Positions 1-8,989 are shown, counted from the stretch's first letter. The stretch is DNA of 38,124 nucleotides from Candidatus Uhrbacteria bacterium (GCA_016188355.1 JACPHY010000001.1:1-38124); one strand, 5' to 3'. Notes: generated by a model not told the origin, from the sequence alone. Program-made: numbers and translations.

Positions 1-135
1 CACCATCACGTCTGGAAGGAACACCTCCCGAGCCTCCTGCGAGAATTCGAGGCACGCTGGAACGCACCGGAATTATTTCAATCTCCGCTCACCTTCCTAG
101 AAACTTCCCTCGTGGCTGTTCCAGCTCGTTGCTAA
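1..135 (+). CDS. C-terminal fragment of an upstream protein (truncated by window start)
   Basis: Frame 1 is open from base 1 to TAA at 133-135: HHHVWKEHLPSLLREFEARWNAPELFQSPLTFLETSLVAVPARC*. Same strand as the next gene. Not in the ORF track because no start is in the window. Confidence 0.5.
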   Translation, partial: HHHVWKEHLPSLLREFEARWNAPELFQSPLTFLETSLVAVPARC

Positions 136-193
136 AAGCCGCGGAGTGGCCGTTTGACGTTGTTCGGGAGAGGTGGTAGCGTGATCCGTTGTT

Positions 194-1387
194 ATGCGGA
201 TCGCAATGATTGGCGCAAAGGGGGTTCCCGCCACCGTCGGTGGCGTCGAACGACACGTGGAGGAGCTTGCGACGCGACTTGTCGCAAGCGGTGATGTTGT
301 GACTGTGTACGGGCGACCCTGGTACACCAAACGCGCGCCGTGGTCCGTGTGGATGCAGCGGGGGGTGCGATGCGTGATCCTGCCGTCCATTGCGACGAAA
401 CACTGGGATGCCATTTCGCACACCCTTTTCGCCACGATCCACGCGATGCGCGAGCGGCCGGATGTCTATCATTTTCATGGCGTAGGTCCTGCGTTGCTCG
501 CCTTCCTGCCGCGGTGCCTGCATCCGCGTGCACGGGTAATCGTGACGTTCCATTGTGTGGATCGTCGCCATGCGAAGTGGGGTTGGTTCGCGCGATTCGT
601 GCTCATGGCGGGTGAATGGGCGGCGTGTCGATTCCCCCATGAAACGATTGCGGTCTCCGAAATGATCCGTGGGTATTGCCGGGAGCGGTATCGGTGTGAT
701 GCGACCGTGATCCCGAATGGAATCACCGTCGCGCCATTGCCGGACCAGACAGCGACCGAGGAGGTACTGGCATCATTCGGCCTCCAGCCGCAGCGGTACT
801 TCCTGCTGGTGGCGCGCCTCGTGCCGCATAAGGCAGTGCACGTCGCCATCGATGCGTTCCGCGTATTTCGTCGTGAACATCCAGAATACGACGGCGTTGC
901 GCTGGTCGTGGTTGGCGGTTCCGCATTTACCGACGCGTACGTAGGGGAGTTGTCGATGCGCGCGGGGGGGGATGCTGCCATTCACTTCCTTGGGCCACAG
1001 TACGGCAGCACGCTCCAAGCGCTCTTCCATGCATGTCTCGCATTTGTGCATCCGTCCATGAGCGAAGGGATGCCCATTGTGGTATTGGAGGCCGCTGCAG
1101 CGGGAGTGGTTCCGATCGTATCGGATATTCCCGAGCACCGGGAAGTGGTGGATCGAATTGGCGGCTTCCTGTTTCGGGTTGGCGATGTCCATGATTGTGC
1201 GCGCATGTTGACGTTCGCCTGCATCGTACGATCGTCCTTGCCACAGGTCGGCCGTGCAATACAGGCCGCGGTGCTCCGCTGCTACCATTGGGATGATATT
1301 GCGCAGACTACACAACAGCGCTACCGCGTTGGGTGCGGTAGCGCTGCAATCGCATCGGAGCCCACGTTGCGATTGGCGATCCGATAG
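194..1387 (+). CDS. Glycosyltransferase family 4 (GT-B fold)
   Basis: 397 aa; N-term MRIAMIGAKGVPATVGGVERHVEELA and C-term donor-site region HPSMSEGMPIVVLEAAAAGVVPIVSDIPEHREVV are typical of GT4. Confidence 0.9.
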   Translation: MRIAMIGAKGVPATVGGVERHVEELATRLVASGDVVTVYGRPWYTKRAPWSVWMQRGVRCVILPSIATKHWDAISHTLFATIHAMRERPDVYHFHGVGPALLAFLPRCLHPRARVIVTFHCVDRRHAKWGWFARFVLMAGEWAACRFPHETIAVSEMIRGYCRERYRCDATVIPNGITVAPLPDQTATEEVLASFGLQPQRYFLLVARLVPHKAVHVAIDAFRVFRREHPEYDGVALVVVGGSAFTDAYVGELSMRAGGDAAIHFLGPQYGSTLQALFHACLAFVHPSMSEGMPIVVLEAAAAGVVPIVSDIPEHREVVDRIGGFLFRVGDVHDCARMLTFACIVRSSLPQVGRAIQAAVLRCYHWDDIAQTTQQRYRVGCGSAAIASEPTLRLAIR

Positions 1388-1407
1388 GAAGGGGAAATGG
1401 TCCTCGT

Positions 1408-2256
1408 TCAATTTTTGATCCGCTCCTGCGCAAGGAGTCCTCGGGCGATGAATCGCTGCCGGGTATTTTGGTCAAAGCGTCCCGTGATGGGCAGACGTTG
1501 TGCGCGCTGCCATCGGCGGAGCGCGTCGCGGGTCAGTGATCCAAACGTGCCGTTGACTGCGCCACGATAGCGCGCGGATGGCTCGTTGCGGAGCATGTGC
1601 TGTAAGGTGCGCACCTCGGTGCCGCGTGATCCCACACGCAGTTCGTGGACGATGGACGGTCGTTTCTGGACCGTGGGCACGGCAGTCGACGGTGCGGTGG
1701 CGGGAACGGATACCGGAGGTGGTGGCGTCACCGGTGCAGGAGCGGGAGGGGCATCTGCGGCTGGTGCGGGTTCCGGAGGAGCGACCGGAGTGGCGGGGGG
1801 CAGAGGAATCGTGGGAGTGGGCGCGGCCACGGGTTCCGGCTCGGGCAATGCTGCCGGCAGTGTGCTTGTGACCGTCACGGCAACGCTGTTGGTCGTGTTC
1901 CCGCTCGTGTCCTTCGCGCGCAGGATGTACGTATACGTGGTATCCGGCTGCACGCTGGTGTCCTGTATCCGCTGGACGTTTGCCGCGATGGTCGCGATGG
2001 GTGTTCCGGAAACGACGGGCGCTGGTGGTGTATTGCGGAGCACCTCAATGCTCGCAAGGTCGGCATCCGTGGGATCGGTCCAGGTGATCGTTATGGCGGT
2101 GGGAGTGCCACTGGCGACGATCGCGGTCGGTGGAGCGGGGGGTACGGTATCAAAGGATGGCGTGAGATCTAATGCTGCGGCATGGGCGGATTGCGCCACC
2201 ACGATTCCCATGCAGAGGAGCGCGCAGGTACGGACGAGGCGATGTGGCATACTCAT
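1408..2256 (-). CDS. Exported protein with fibronectin type III domain, Pro/Ala-rich linker and C-terminal peptidoglycan-binding (PG_binding_1-like) domain
   Basis: Signal peptide MSMPHRLVRTCALLCMGIVVAQSAHAA; FN3-like ITITWTDPTDADLASIEVLRN...YTYILRAKDTSGNTT; PPAPAPVTPPPP linker; LRVGSRGTEVRTLQHMLRN...VNGTFGSLTRDALRRWQRAQRLPITGRFDQNTRQRF. Confidence 0.85.
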   Translation of the reverse strand: MSMPHRLVRTCALLCMGIVVAQSAHAAALDLTPSFDTVPPAPPTAIVASGTPTAITITWTDPTDADLASIEVLRNTPPAPVVSGTPIATIAANVQRIQDTSVQPDTTYTYILRAKDTSGNTTNSVAVTVTSTLPAALPEPEPVAAPTPTIPLPPATPVAPPEPAPAADAPPAPAPVTPPPPVSVPATAPSTAVPTVQKRPSIVHELRVGSRGTEVRTLQHMLRNEPSARYRGAVNGTFGSLTRDALRRWQRAQRLPITGRFDQNTRQRFIARGLLAQERIKN

Positions 2257-2585
2257 GTATCCGCGTCGCGGGAGTTGGTGTCCCGACGCGTGAGCATGTG
2301 TGGGTTGGGTGAATAGAGTTTATTGCGAATGTGCCAGCGATCGACGTACTGGCCGATACCATGTCGCTCCAGTTTGTGGCGTGTGGTGGTTTGCCGTTGT
2401 GACCATTCCAGGACGCTCTCGAATGCGATGCGGTATCGTCCGCGGACGACCACATATCGGATCTCCTGATCCTTGATGGCACGGCGGATGGTTTGCGGAG
2501 AAAGTCCGAAGAGTTTTGCAGCCTCGGAAACGGAGATGCGGATCATGTCCGCTGCCTTTGATCCGGCGACCGATTTTGATGCCAT
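2253..2585 (-). CDS. Helix-turn-helix DNA-binding protein (excisionase/MerR-like HTH)
   Basis: 110 aa; IRISVSEAAKLFGLSPQTIRRAIKDQEIRYVVVRGRYRIAFESVLEW is a typical winged-HTH excisionase-type motif. Confidence 0.8.
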   Translation of the reverse strand: MASKSVAGSKAADMIRISVSEAAKLFGLSPQTIRRAIKDQEIRYVVVRGRYRIAFESVLEWSQRQTTTRHKLERHGIGQYVDRWHIRNKLYSPNPHMLTRRDTNSRDADT

Positions 2586-2716
2586 ATGATATGCGGTGCG
2601 CTCCTCTATTGTACGAGGTGCGCTGCTATTTTGCAGGAGGAGGTCCCCATGGCGCGATGATCATTCAGGGGTCATGGAGCAGGCTGGTTCTGTAGGCCGT
2701 GTTCGGCGCTGCGGTA

Positions 2717-2725
2717 ATTATAGCA
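2717..2725 (-). promoter_or_regulatory. Extended -10 promoter (TGCTATAAT) for the HTH gene
   Basis: Minus-strand reading of 2725..2717 is TGCTATAAT, in an AT-rich island upstream of the divergent HTH gene. Confidence 0.5.
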
Positions 2726-2727
2726 CG

Positions 2728-2737
2728 ATAACGTTAT
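2728..2737. promoter_or_regulatory. Palindromic operator-like site ATAACGTTAT
   Basis: Perfect 10-bp palindrome directly upstream of the minus-strand TATAAT; half-site recurs at 2802-2827. Confidence 0.45.
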
Positions 2738-2801
2738 AAAAATGCACAAATGATCATTTTTCCTTTCAATTTTGCGCAGCTTTTCTCCGAACGAATCAGT
2801 T

Positions 2802-2827
2802 AAAATATAACGATAGCGTTATATTTT
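2802..2827. promoter_or_regulatory. Inverted repeat AAAATATAACG-atag-CGTTATATTTT, operator candidate
   Basis: Perfect 11-bp arms with 4-nt spacer, upstream of the sigma-factor promoter; shares ATAACG/CGTTAT half-sites with 2728-2737. Confidence 0.5.
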
Positions 2828-2851
2828 TGTGTAGTTCTCCGACAATGACAC

Positions 2852-2880
2852 TTGATCATATTGGCTCGATTTGCTACCGT
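2852..2880 (+). promoter_or_regulatory. Putative promoter TTGATC-N17-TACCGT for the sigma-factor operon
   Basis: TTGATC at 2852-2857, 17-bp spacer, TACCGT at 2875-2880; same -10 and spacing as the promoters at 33792-33820 and 33837-33865. Confidence 0.5.
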
Positions 2881-2918
2881 AAGGTGACCTTATATACCCA
2901 CTGGCGAGGTGTAACGCC

Positions 2919-3536
2919 GTGCGGAAATTCCGACTTCTCTACATGAGCGAGACGACGAATCATTCCCACGACGGACTGGATTTCGAGGTGTTCTTTCGGG
3001 AACAGCTTCGTCCTCTCGAACGGTACATTGCGATGCGCGTGCGACCGACGGAGGATGTGCGCGATCTCGCCGCAGAAATCGCGTGTCAATTTCTCGAATA
3101 CTGTCGGCGCTCCGATGTGACGGTTCGGCAGCATCGTGCGCTGCTGTACAAGATCGCGCGGAATCGCATCGCGGATTACTACGGACAGGCAAAGGAACAG
3201 CGTCGCGAGATTGCGCTCGAGGATGCGCCACCGATCCGAACGCCGGGGTCGCTGCCGGTGCACCTCGATGCGCGACGTGACCTCCAGCGCACCATGGAAG
3301 CGCTCGACGCTATCCATGCGGACTATCGCGATGTGCTCCTGTTGCACGGAAATGTCGGGCTCTCCATTTCGGAGCTTGCAGAGCTTCTCGGTAAAAATGT
3401 CGTCGCGGTTCGCGTGCTCCTCCATCGCGCTCGGCGGGCACTGAAAGAGGAACTTCGTCGACGCGGCGCATTGGATGGCGTTTCTGACGATGCGGAGGTT
3501 ACTACCCCGCACCCCTCACATGCGGAACATTATTGA
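2919..3536 (+). CDS. RNA polymerase sigma-70 family (ECF-like) sigma factor
   Basis: Region 2-like LERYIAMRVRPTEDVRDLAAEIACQFLEYCRR...LLYKIARNRIADYYGQ; region 4-like IHADYRDVLLLHGNVGLSISELAELLGKNVVAVRVLLHRARRALKEEL. Start may be the ATG at 2943 (MSETTNHSHDG). Confidence 0.88.
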   Translation: MRKFRLLYMSETTNHSHDGLDFEVFFREQLRPLERYIAMRVRPTEDVRDLAAEIACQFLEYCRRSDVTVRQHRALLYKIARNRIADYYGQAKEQRREIALEDAPPIRTPGSLPVHLDARRDLQRTMEALDAIHADYRDVLLLHGNVGLSISELAELLGKNVVAVRVLLHRARRALKEELRRRGALDGVSDDAEVTTPHPSHAEHY

Positions 3537-4125
3537 TCACCATCTCGAATTGCTTCGATCGTACGATCCGCTCTCCGAAACGGATCATGCGGCGATTGCG
3601 GCACATGTTCGACGCGCAGTGGATGCGCGCGTCGGTGGTTTTGCGTCTGTCCAAACGCGCGATACGCAATCCGTGGTTCCTGCTATCCACATGGGCGCCA
3701 TGCTCCGCCGCGGTATGCTGGGTCTCTGGCGTCCCGCAGTCGCACTGACCTCGATCACCGTGATCGTGGCGAGCGCGATGACGATCGCCGAAATTGGGCA
3801 GCGCGATGCGGCACGCGAAGCGCGGGCGTTGCCGCGCGTTGCTGCGAGTCCGACGGTGACTGCGGCTGCACCGGTGGTTCCCGGAAGCGGGAACGACCTT
3901 TCCGTATTTGGAGGAACGGTTGCGGTGGTGGTGCCCGAGCAAGGGTCAACATCGGTGGAAATGCCCGCGGTATCGGTGCCGATGCGTCGCATCGTTCCAT
4001 CGACGCGACGAAATGTGCGATCCGTGAATCCCGCACCAGGTGTGTTCACGACGTGGGGAACGTCGGTGTTCTCCAAAGAGGAGTTGCTTCGCGCACAGGG
4101 GCGCGTGGGGGTATTTAGTTCCTAA
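3520..4125 (+). CDS. Single-pass membrane protein of unknown function, candidate anti-sigma/regulator
   Basis: Internal ATG at 3520 (MRNIIDHHLELLRSYDPLSETDHAAI...) overlaps the 3' end of the sigma gene; one hydrophobic segment VALTSITVIVASAMTIAEIG follows a short N-terminal region. ORF track start is 3475. Confidence 0.6.
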   Translation: MRNIIDHHLELLRSYDPLSETDHAAIAAHVRRAVDARVGGFASVQTRDTQSVVPAIHMGAMLRRGMLGLWRPAVALTSITVIVASAMTIAEIGQRDAAREARALPRVAASPTVTAAAPVVPGSGNDLSVFGGTVAVVVPEQGSTSVEMPAVSVPMRRIVPSTRRNVRSVNPAPGVFTTWGTSVFSKEELLRAQGRVGVFSS

Positions 4126-4407
4126 AGTCCCATCGCATCGTCCACGTGATGGAATGGTGATTCCGCACCGTAGGGTGTGGGGCCGCCACTCCCTCGCGTA
4201 TCGGGGGAGTCCCTCGTGGAGATCTATGTGGTCTGCACGGAGATGGGCGCGGTGGGATGCGTTCGGGTGATGTTGGTTCGTCGCTCGGATGCATCTCGCG
4301 GGTCACCCGTCGAGGTGAGGGAGCAAGTGGCAGCAGAAAGGTCGATCCCGGCAACGGGAGCGCACTTGCGCACACAATAACGCCAACACGGTTCGTGAGT
4401 ATCAGAT

Positions 4408-7400
4408 ATGAGTAGCGCACTTGCTCTGGGAAAACGCGCGCTCACCTGGTCAGTGGTCGTAGCAACGATTGCGTGGTCGATGGGAGTCTCGCTCCTCGTG
4501 TCGCCGCTCGCGGCGCGCGCGGATGAGGCCCTCACGTCGGGTACCCTCATCAAGGGTTCCCTCCCCGCAGTCTATTACTACGGTGCTGACGGGAAGCGCT
4601 ACGTGTTCCCGAACGAGAAGACGTACCGAACATGGTACGCAGACTTCTCGTCTGTTCGTCGGATTTCGGATAGTCAGCTTGCAACGATTGCGATTGGTGG
4701 AAACGCAACGTACCGGCCGGGGGTCAAGATGGTGAAGATCACCACGGACCCGAAGGTCTACGCCGTTGGCGCGGGTGGCACGCTTCGCCACGTCGCAACG
4801 GAGGCAGTTGCCGCAGCGCTCTACGGAGCGAGCTGGGCGAGCATGGTGGAGGACGTTCCGGATGCATTCTTCGTGAACTACACGATTGGTGCATCGGTGA
4901 ATGCGGCATCGGATTTCGACAAGGCGGCAGTAGTTGCTGCGGCAGTGTCGATCAATGTCGATAAGAACCTCGGTGGTGGCACGACGCCTCCTCCGGCAGG
5001 CGCCCTCACCGCAATGGATGGTGGTTCGCCGTCGAACTCGAACGTTCCGTTCAGTGCAACGAACGTCATCTTTGCGAAGGTGAAGCTCTCGGGGAGTGGC
5101 ACGGTCACTGGTCTGAAGGCCACGCGGACGAACTTGTCCTCGGACACGGACCTCTCGAACGTGAAGCTCTTCGATGGCACGACGCAGCTCGGCACGTCGC
5201 AGACGCTCAACGCGGCACATCAGGCCGTCTTCACTGGACTCAATATCGCAGTGAGCGGTGAGAAGGTGCTCACGATTGCGGGTGACGTGGCGGCGTCCGG
5301 CACGGCAACGGCGGGTGACATCATTGTCCTCGGTGTTGAGTCCGCGTCGGATATTACGCTCCAGTCCGGCACCGTCGGTGGATCGTTCCCGATCCGCGGC
5401 GGTAGCATGACGCTCTCGTCGGTGTCCATTGGCTCCGCAACGCTCTACCGCGGCGCGGACATGCCGAGCTCGGACAACCAGCCCTCGCCGGATGCCGTGG
5501 ACTACCGGTTCACGCAGGTCCGGATTCAGGCGGGTTCGGTCGAGGATGTCACGATCAAGCAGATCACGGCGATTCAGTCGGGAACTGCAACGAACGATGA
5601 CATTAAGGACATCAAGCTCAAGAACGACACGAAGGGTGAGGTGGTTGCGACGGTGGCCCGCTTGAACAGCAATGGCCGCGTAGTCTTCGACAACCTCAAC
5701 ATCCCCGTGAAGAAGGGTGAGAGCATCAACCTCTCGGTTCTCGCGACGCTTTCTGGTGGTTCTTCGTCCGGCCGCACGGTCGGGTTCGAGCTCCACGATG
5801 GCGTAGCATACACGATCCAGATCGTGGGGAACACGTACGGATTCGGCATTACGCCGACTCGGAATGACTTCTGTGCGACGACCGGCGTGACTGGTGGCGC
5901 ATGTCAGAAGCAGACCGTAGCGTCGGGTACGCTCCGCGTTTCGCGCGCGGCATCGTCTCCGGCAACGGGGAAGGTTGCGCAGGGTGGCACGCAGATTCCG
6001 CTCATCGCCGTGGAATACAACATCACGGGTGAGTCGGTCCGGATCACCTCGCAGAACTGGGACTTCGCATTCGCGGATGACTTTGCTTGCTCCGAGCTCA
6101 CTTCGGTGACGCTCTACGATGCGAGCAATGCCGTGGTTGCCGGTCCGAAGGATTGTGCGTCGAACACCGTGACCTTTACGGATTCGATGACGGTTCCGGT
6201 GGGCACCAACGTCTACACGCTGAAGGCGAATATCGCCTCCACGGCGGGTGACGATGGCGATGGCACAGCGGACACGGTTGCCGCGACCCTCGATGTCTCG
6301 GAGTACACCGTAAAGGGTGTGAATTCCGGCAAGGCAACGACGGTTTCGACGACCACGGATGTCACGGGCAACACGCTCACCATCCAGGCGGCGGCGCTCA
6401 AAGTGACGAACGCCTCGACGCCGATCGCGGGATCGGTGGTTGCGGGGGTGCAGCACTTCGCATTCGCCAACCTGGACCTCGATGCATCGAGCGGTGGTGA
6501 GGATGTGAAGGTGAGCGATGTGAAGTTCACCGACACGCTTGGCGCGACGGCAGATGGTGCAGACATCATCAACCTCGAGCTTTGGGGCGACCCAGACACG
6601 AGCGATGCGGTCGACCAGGTCGTCCGTCTCGAAACCACGAACGCAACGGCAGGACTTTCGAGCGGAACGGTCACGTTCACGTTCAAGACCCCGATCCGCG
6701 TGGCGAAGAGCAGACCTTCGACCCTTACCCTGAAGGCAGATGTGAGCAAGTCGGCCACCATTGGTGGTACGGAGACTCACACCTTCGCGGTTGCTGCAGC
6801 GGCGGATGTGACTTCGACGGGTTGGTCCACGGGAACGTCGATCACGGAAACGGTTGCAGGGAGCGGTCAGGCGCAGACGGTGCGCGCCGCAGGTACGCTC
6901 AAGATTGAGGTAGCTGCCGATAGCGCAACGTCCGGCCCGGTCGTGGCAGGTTCCTCGGGCGTTTCCATGGCGAAGTACAAGCTCACCGCGAGCTACGAGG
7001 ATGTGGATCTGACGGACATCCCGCTCTTCCTCGCGAACGGCACGACGGGTGCGGGTACGCTCGCCAACGTGAAGAAGGTTCGTCTGTACAAGGATGGCCA
7101 ACCGGTCGGGAGTCAACTCGGATACACGTTCGATAACAACGCAAAGGTGACGGTCGTAGTGGACAATGGCGTCATCCGAGCGGTGAAGGACGTGCCGATG
7201 TACCTCGAGCTGCGCGCGGATTTCAACCTGAAGGAGCAGGTGTCCTCGGGTTCGGCCGCTCGCGTTGGTCTCGGTGATGCAGACAGCGATGCGAGCACGT
7301 GGGGTGGTGCGGGCAACTACAACATCACCGCGGTTGGCCGCGATGGTGGCACGCAGCTCACGGCCGCAACGCTCACGAACACGGGTGCGGCAGGTGGTAC

Positions 7401-8064
7401 GGTGAACGGCGGCAACGCATTCGGAGTGTTTGACGGTATTCTCACCGTTGGCCTCGATGCGACGGCGCCGAGCGGCGTCCAGACTGCCGGTACGGGCAAG
7501 GAAGTCTTCCGCTTCTGGCTGACGGCCACGGGTGACGATATCGCGGTCTACGATCTCGGCTTCCTCATGAGCGGATCGTCGACTGGTGGTGACGGCTCGG
7601 GCCAGATCACGGGAACGGGTGACGCGATCCTCTACAGCCCGGATCGGGCGACGCGGTATGCGGACTGGGCAACGGCCGATGTCACGCAGCCGATGGACCC
7701 CGGATCGACTGGTCTCCACATCCAGAGCGCGGACGGAACTGGCGCGTCGAGTGACGCAGGTTCTGACGGCACGGGTGGTTGGGACACGCAGCTCGTCGTC
7801 GGCGCAGGTACGACGAAGGTCGTCATCCTCACGGGTGACACCACGGGTGCGGGTGGTGCGTCCACGTCGAAGAGCTTCCAAGTTCGTCTCGATGATGAGG
7901 CAGCAACGGCTTCCGGTATCCAGTGGATGGACACGGAACTCGACAACAAGGCAGGTGCATCCTGCCCTGCGGCCTCCACCGATGCGGGCGCGGAGTGCGT
8001 CATCGACAGCGCGACGTACACGAAGACCCTCCCGGTCAACGGCAACGGCCTCACGTACAACTAA
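4408..8064 (+). CDS. S-layer-like surface protein with N-terminal repeat domain and multiple beta-sandwich-like modules
   Basis: 1218 aa; signal-like N-terminus VVVATIAWSMGVSLLVSPLAARA; domain GTLIKGSLPAVYYYGADGKRYVFPNEKTYRTWYADF...ITTDPKVYAVGAGGTLRHVATEAVAAALYGASW; Thr/Gly/Ala/Asp-rich repeats; strong codon bias; tandem stop TAATAA. Confidence 0.8.
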   Translation: MSSALALGKRALTWSVVVATIAWSMGVSLLVSPLAARADEALTSGTLIKGSLPAVYYYGADGKRYVFPNEKTYRTWYADFSSVRRISDSQLATIAIGGNATYRPGVKMVKITTDPKVYAVGAGGTLRHVATEAVAAALYGASWASMVEDVPDAFFVNYTIGASVNAASDFDKAAVVAAAVSINVDKNLGGGTTPPPAGALTAMDGGSPSNSNVPFSATNVIFAKVKLSGSGTVTGLKATRTNLSSDTDLSNVKLFDGTTQLGTSQTLNAAHQAVFTGLNIAVSGEKVLTIAGDVAASGTATAGDIIVLGVESASDITLQSGTVGGSFPIRGGSMTLSSVSIGSATLYRGADMPSSDNQPSPDAVDYRFTQVRIQAGSVEDVTIKQITAIQSGTATNDDIKDIKLKNDTKGEVVATVARLNSNGRVVFDNLNIPVKKGESINLSVLATLSGGSSSGRTVGFELHDGVAYTIQIVGNTYGFGITPTRNDFCATTGVTGGACQKQTVASGTLRVSRAASSPATGKVAQGGTQIPLIAVEYNITGESVRITSQNWDFAFADDFACSELTSVTLYDASNAVVAGPKDCASNTVTFTDSMTVPVGTNVYTLKANIASTAGDDGDGTADTVAATLDVSEYTVKGVNSGKATTVSTTTDVTGNTLTIQAAALKVTNASTPIAGSVVAGVQHFAFANLDLDASSGGEDVKVSDVKFTDTLGATADGADIINLELWGDPDTSDAVDQVVRLETTNATAGLSSGTVTFTFKTPIRVAKSRPSTLTLKADVSKSATIGGTETHTFAVAAAADVTSTGWSTGTSITETVAGSGQAQTVRAAGTLKIEVAADSATSGPVVAGSSGVSMAKYKLTASYEDVDLTDIPLFLANGTTGAGTLANVKKVRLYKDGQPVGSQLGYTFDNNAKVTVVVDNGVIRAVKDVPMYLELRADFNLKEQVSSGSAARVGLGDADSDASTWGGAGNYNITAVGRDGGTQLTAATLTNTGAAGGTVNGGNAFGVFDGILTVGLDATAPSGVQTAGTGKEVFRFWLTATGDDIAVYDLGFLMSGSSTGGDGSGQITGTGDAILYSPDRATRYADWATADVTQPMDPGSTGLHIQSADGTGASSDAGSDGTGGWDTQLVVGAGTTKVVILTGDTTGAGGASTSKSFQVRLDDEAATASGIQWMDTELDNKAGASCPAASTDAGAECVIDSATYTKTLPVNGNGLTYN

Positions 8065-8168
8065 TAACGTGATGTTGGCTCGGTGGATTGCATGATGGAG
8101 GTGTGTGGATGGGCACGACTCGTTCCAGTGCTTGCCCCGCCAACCCATGTGAATCACCGGGTGCCGTC

Positions 8169-8200
8169 GAGGACCCCCAGGCAATAGCCTGGGGGTCCTC
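8169..8200. terminator. Strong stem-loop terminator after S-layer-like gene
   Basis: GAGGACCCCCAGGC-AATA-GCCTGGGGGTCCTC, perfect 14-bp stem and 4-nt loop; no long U-tract follows. Confidence 0.7.
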
Positions 8201-8229
8201 ATATTGATATAGCGGATCGCTCTTTTTTC

Positions 8230-8258
8230 TTGGAAATCCGGTCGGCCTGGTATATGCT
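8230..8258 (+). promoter_or_regulatory. Putative promoter TTGGAA-N17-TATGCT
   Basis: TTGGAA 8230-8235, 17-bp spacer, TATGCT 8253-8258, between the terminator and the TPR gene. Confidence 0.4.
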
Positions 8259-8311
8259 GAGTCGTACTGAGCCGGTTGCGGGTGCTGGATATTTGGCTTT
8301 GCCGCGCATGT

Positions 8312-8989
8312 ATGTTTACGAAACGACAACTTCAGATCATGTCGGGCGCCGGACTCCTCGTGGTCCTTGTGGTGGTCGGGGTGGTGATTCGGGAGCGTCT
8401 CGCGCAGCGGGAGGCGCGACGATTGCCGCCGGTGGCGACGGACCTCACGCCGGATCATCGGCGGGAGCTGGAGGAGCAGGCCGCCAAAGCGGCAGCAGCC
8501 ATCGCGCAGAATCCGAGTGACTTCAATGCGCATGTGGAGCTCGCGCTCGCGAAGGCGGATCTCGGCGACCGAGATGCCGCCGCAGAAACGTATCGCACCA
8601 TGAATCAACGGTTCCCGGGCAACTACCTCTCCTTTCAGAATCTCGGTCAGCTGTACGAGGATGCGGGAAAGTATGATCTCGCCGCGGAGCAATATCTCCT
8701 GGCCATCAACAATGCGCCGCGCATTGCGCACCTCTATCGAAAAATCGTGAATCTCTATACGTACCAGCTGAAGAATCGCGCATCCGATCTGCCGCGCATT
8801 CTCCAGAAGGGACTCGGCGTGATGCCGGGGAGTATTGATCTCATGGCGATGCTCGCGGTGTACTATCGCGATCACGGGCAGCCGGAAGAGGCAATCAAAT
8901 GGTTTGAGCATCTCCTCGTGTTCGATCCGAAAAACACGGCGGCGCTCGATGAGGTGAAGGCGCTGCAGGCAAAGCTGCGGAGTAAATAA
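8312..8989 (+). CDS. Membrane-anchored TPR-repeat protein
   Basis: N-terminal TM segment IMSGAGLLVVLVVVGVVI; TPR-like AHVELALAKADLGDRDAAAETYRTMNQRFPGNYLSFQNLGQLYEDAGKYDLAAEQYLLAINNAP. Likely start ATG 8312; ORF track start is 8276. Confidence 0.78.
   Translation: MFTKRQLQIMSGAGLLVVLVVVGVVIRERLAQREARRLPPVATDLTPDHRRELEEQAAKAAAAIAQNPSDFNAHVELALAKADLGDRDAAAETYRTMNQRFPGNYLSFQNLGQLYEDAGKYDLAAEQYLLAINNAPRIAHLYRKIVNLYTYQLKNRASDLPRILQKGLGVMPGSIDLMAMLAVYYRDHGQPEEAIKWFEHLLVFDPKNTAALDEVKALQAKLRSK

Noticed and set aside
1586-2293. 235-aa plus-strand Gly/Val-rich ORF
   Set aside because: Antisense of the Pro/Ala-rich linker and FN3 region of the 1408-2256 gene.
4450-8202. 1250-aa minus-strand ORF antisense to the S-layer-like gene
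   Set aside because: Longer than the sense ORF but composed of low-plausibility Arg/Val/His-rich sequence; explained by the strong codon bias of the sense gene removing antisense stops. The sense frame has signal peptide, domain and repeats.
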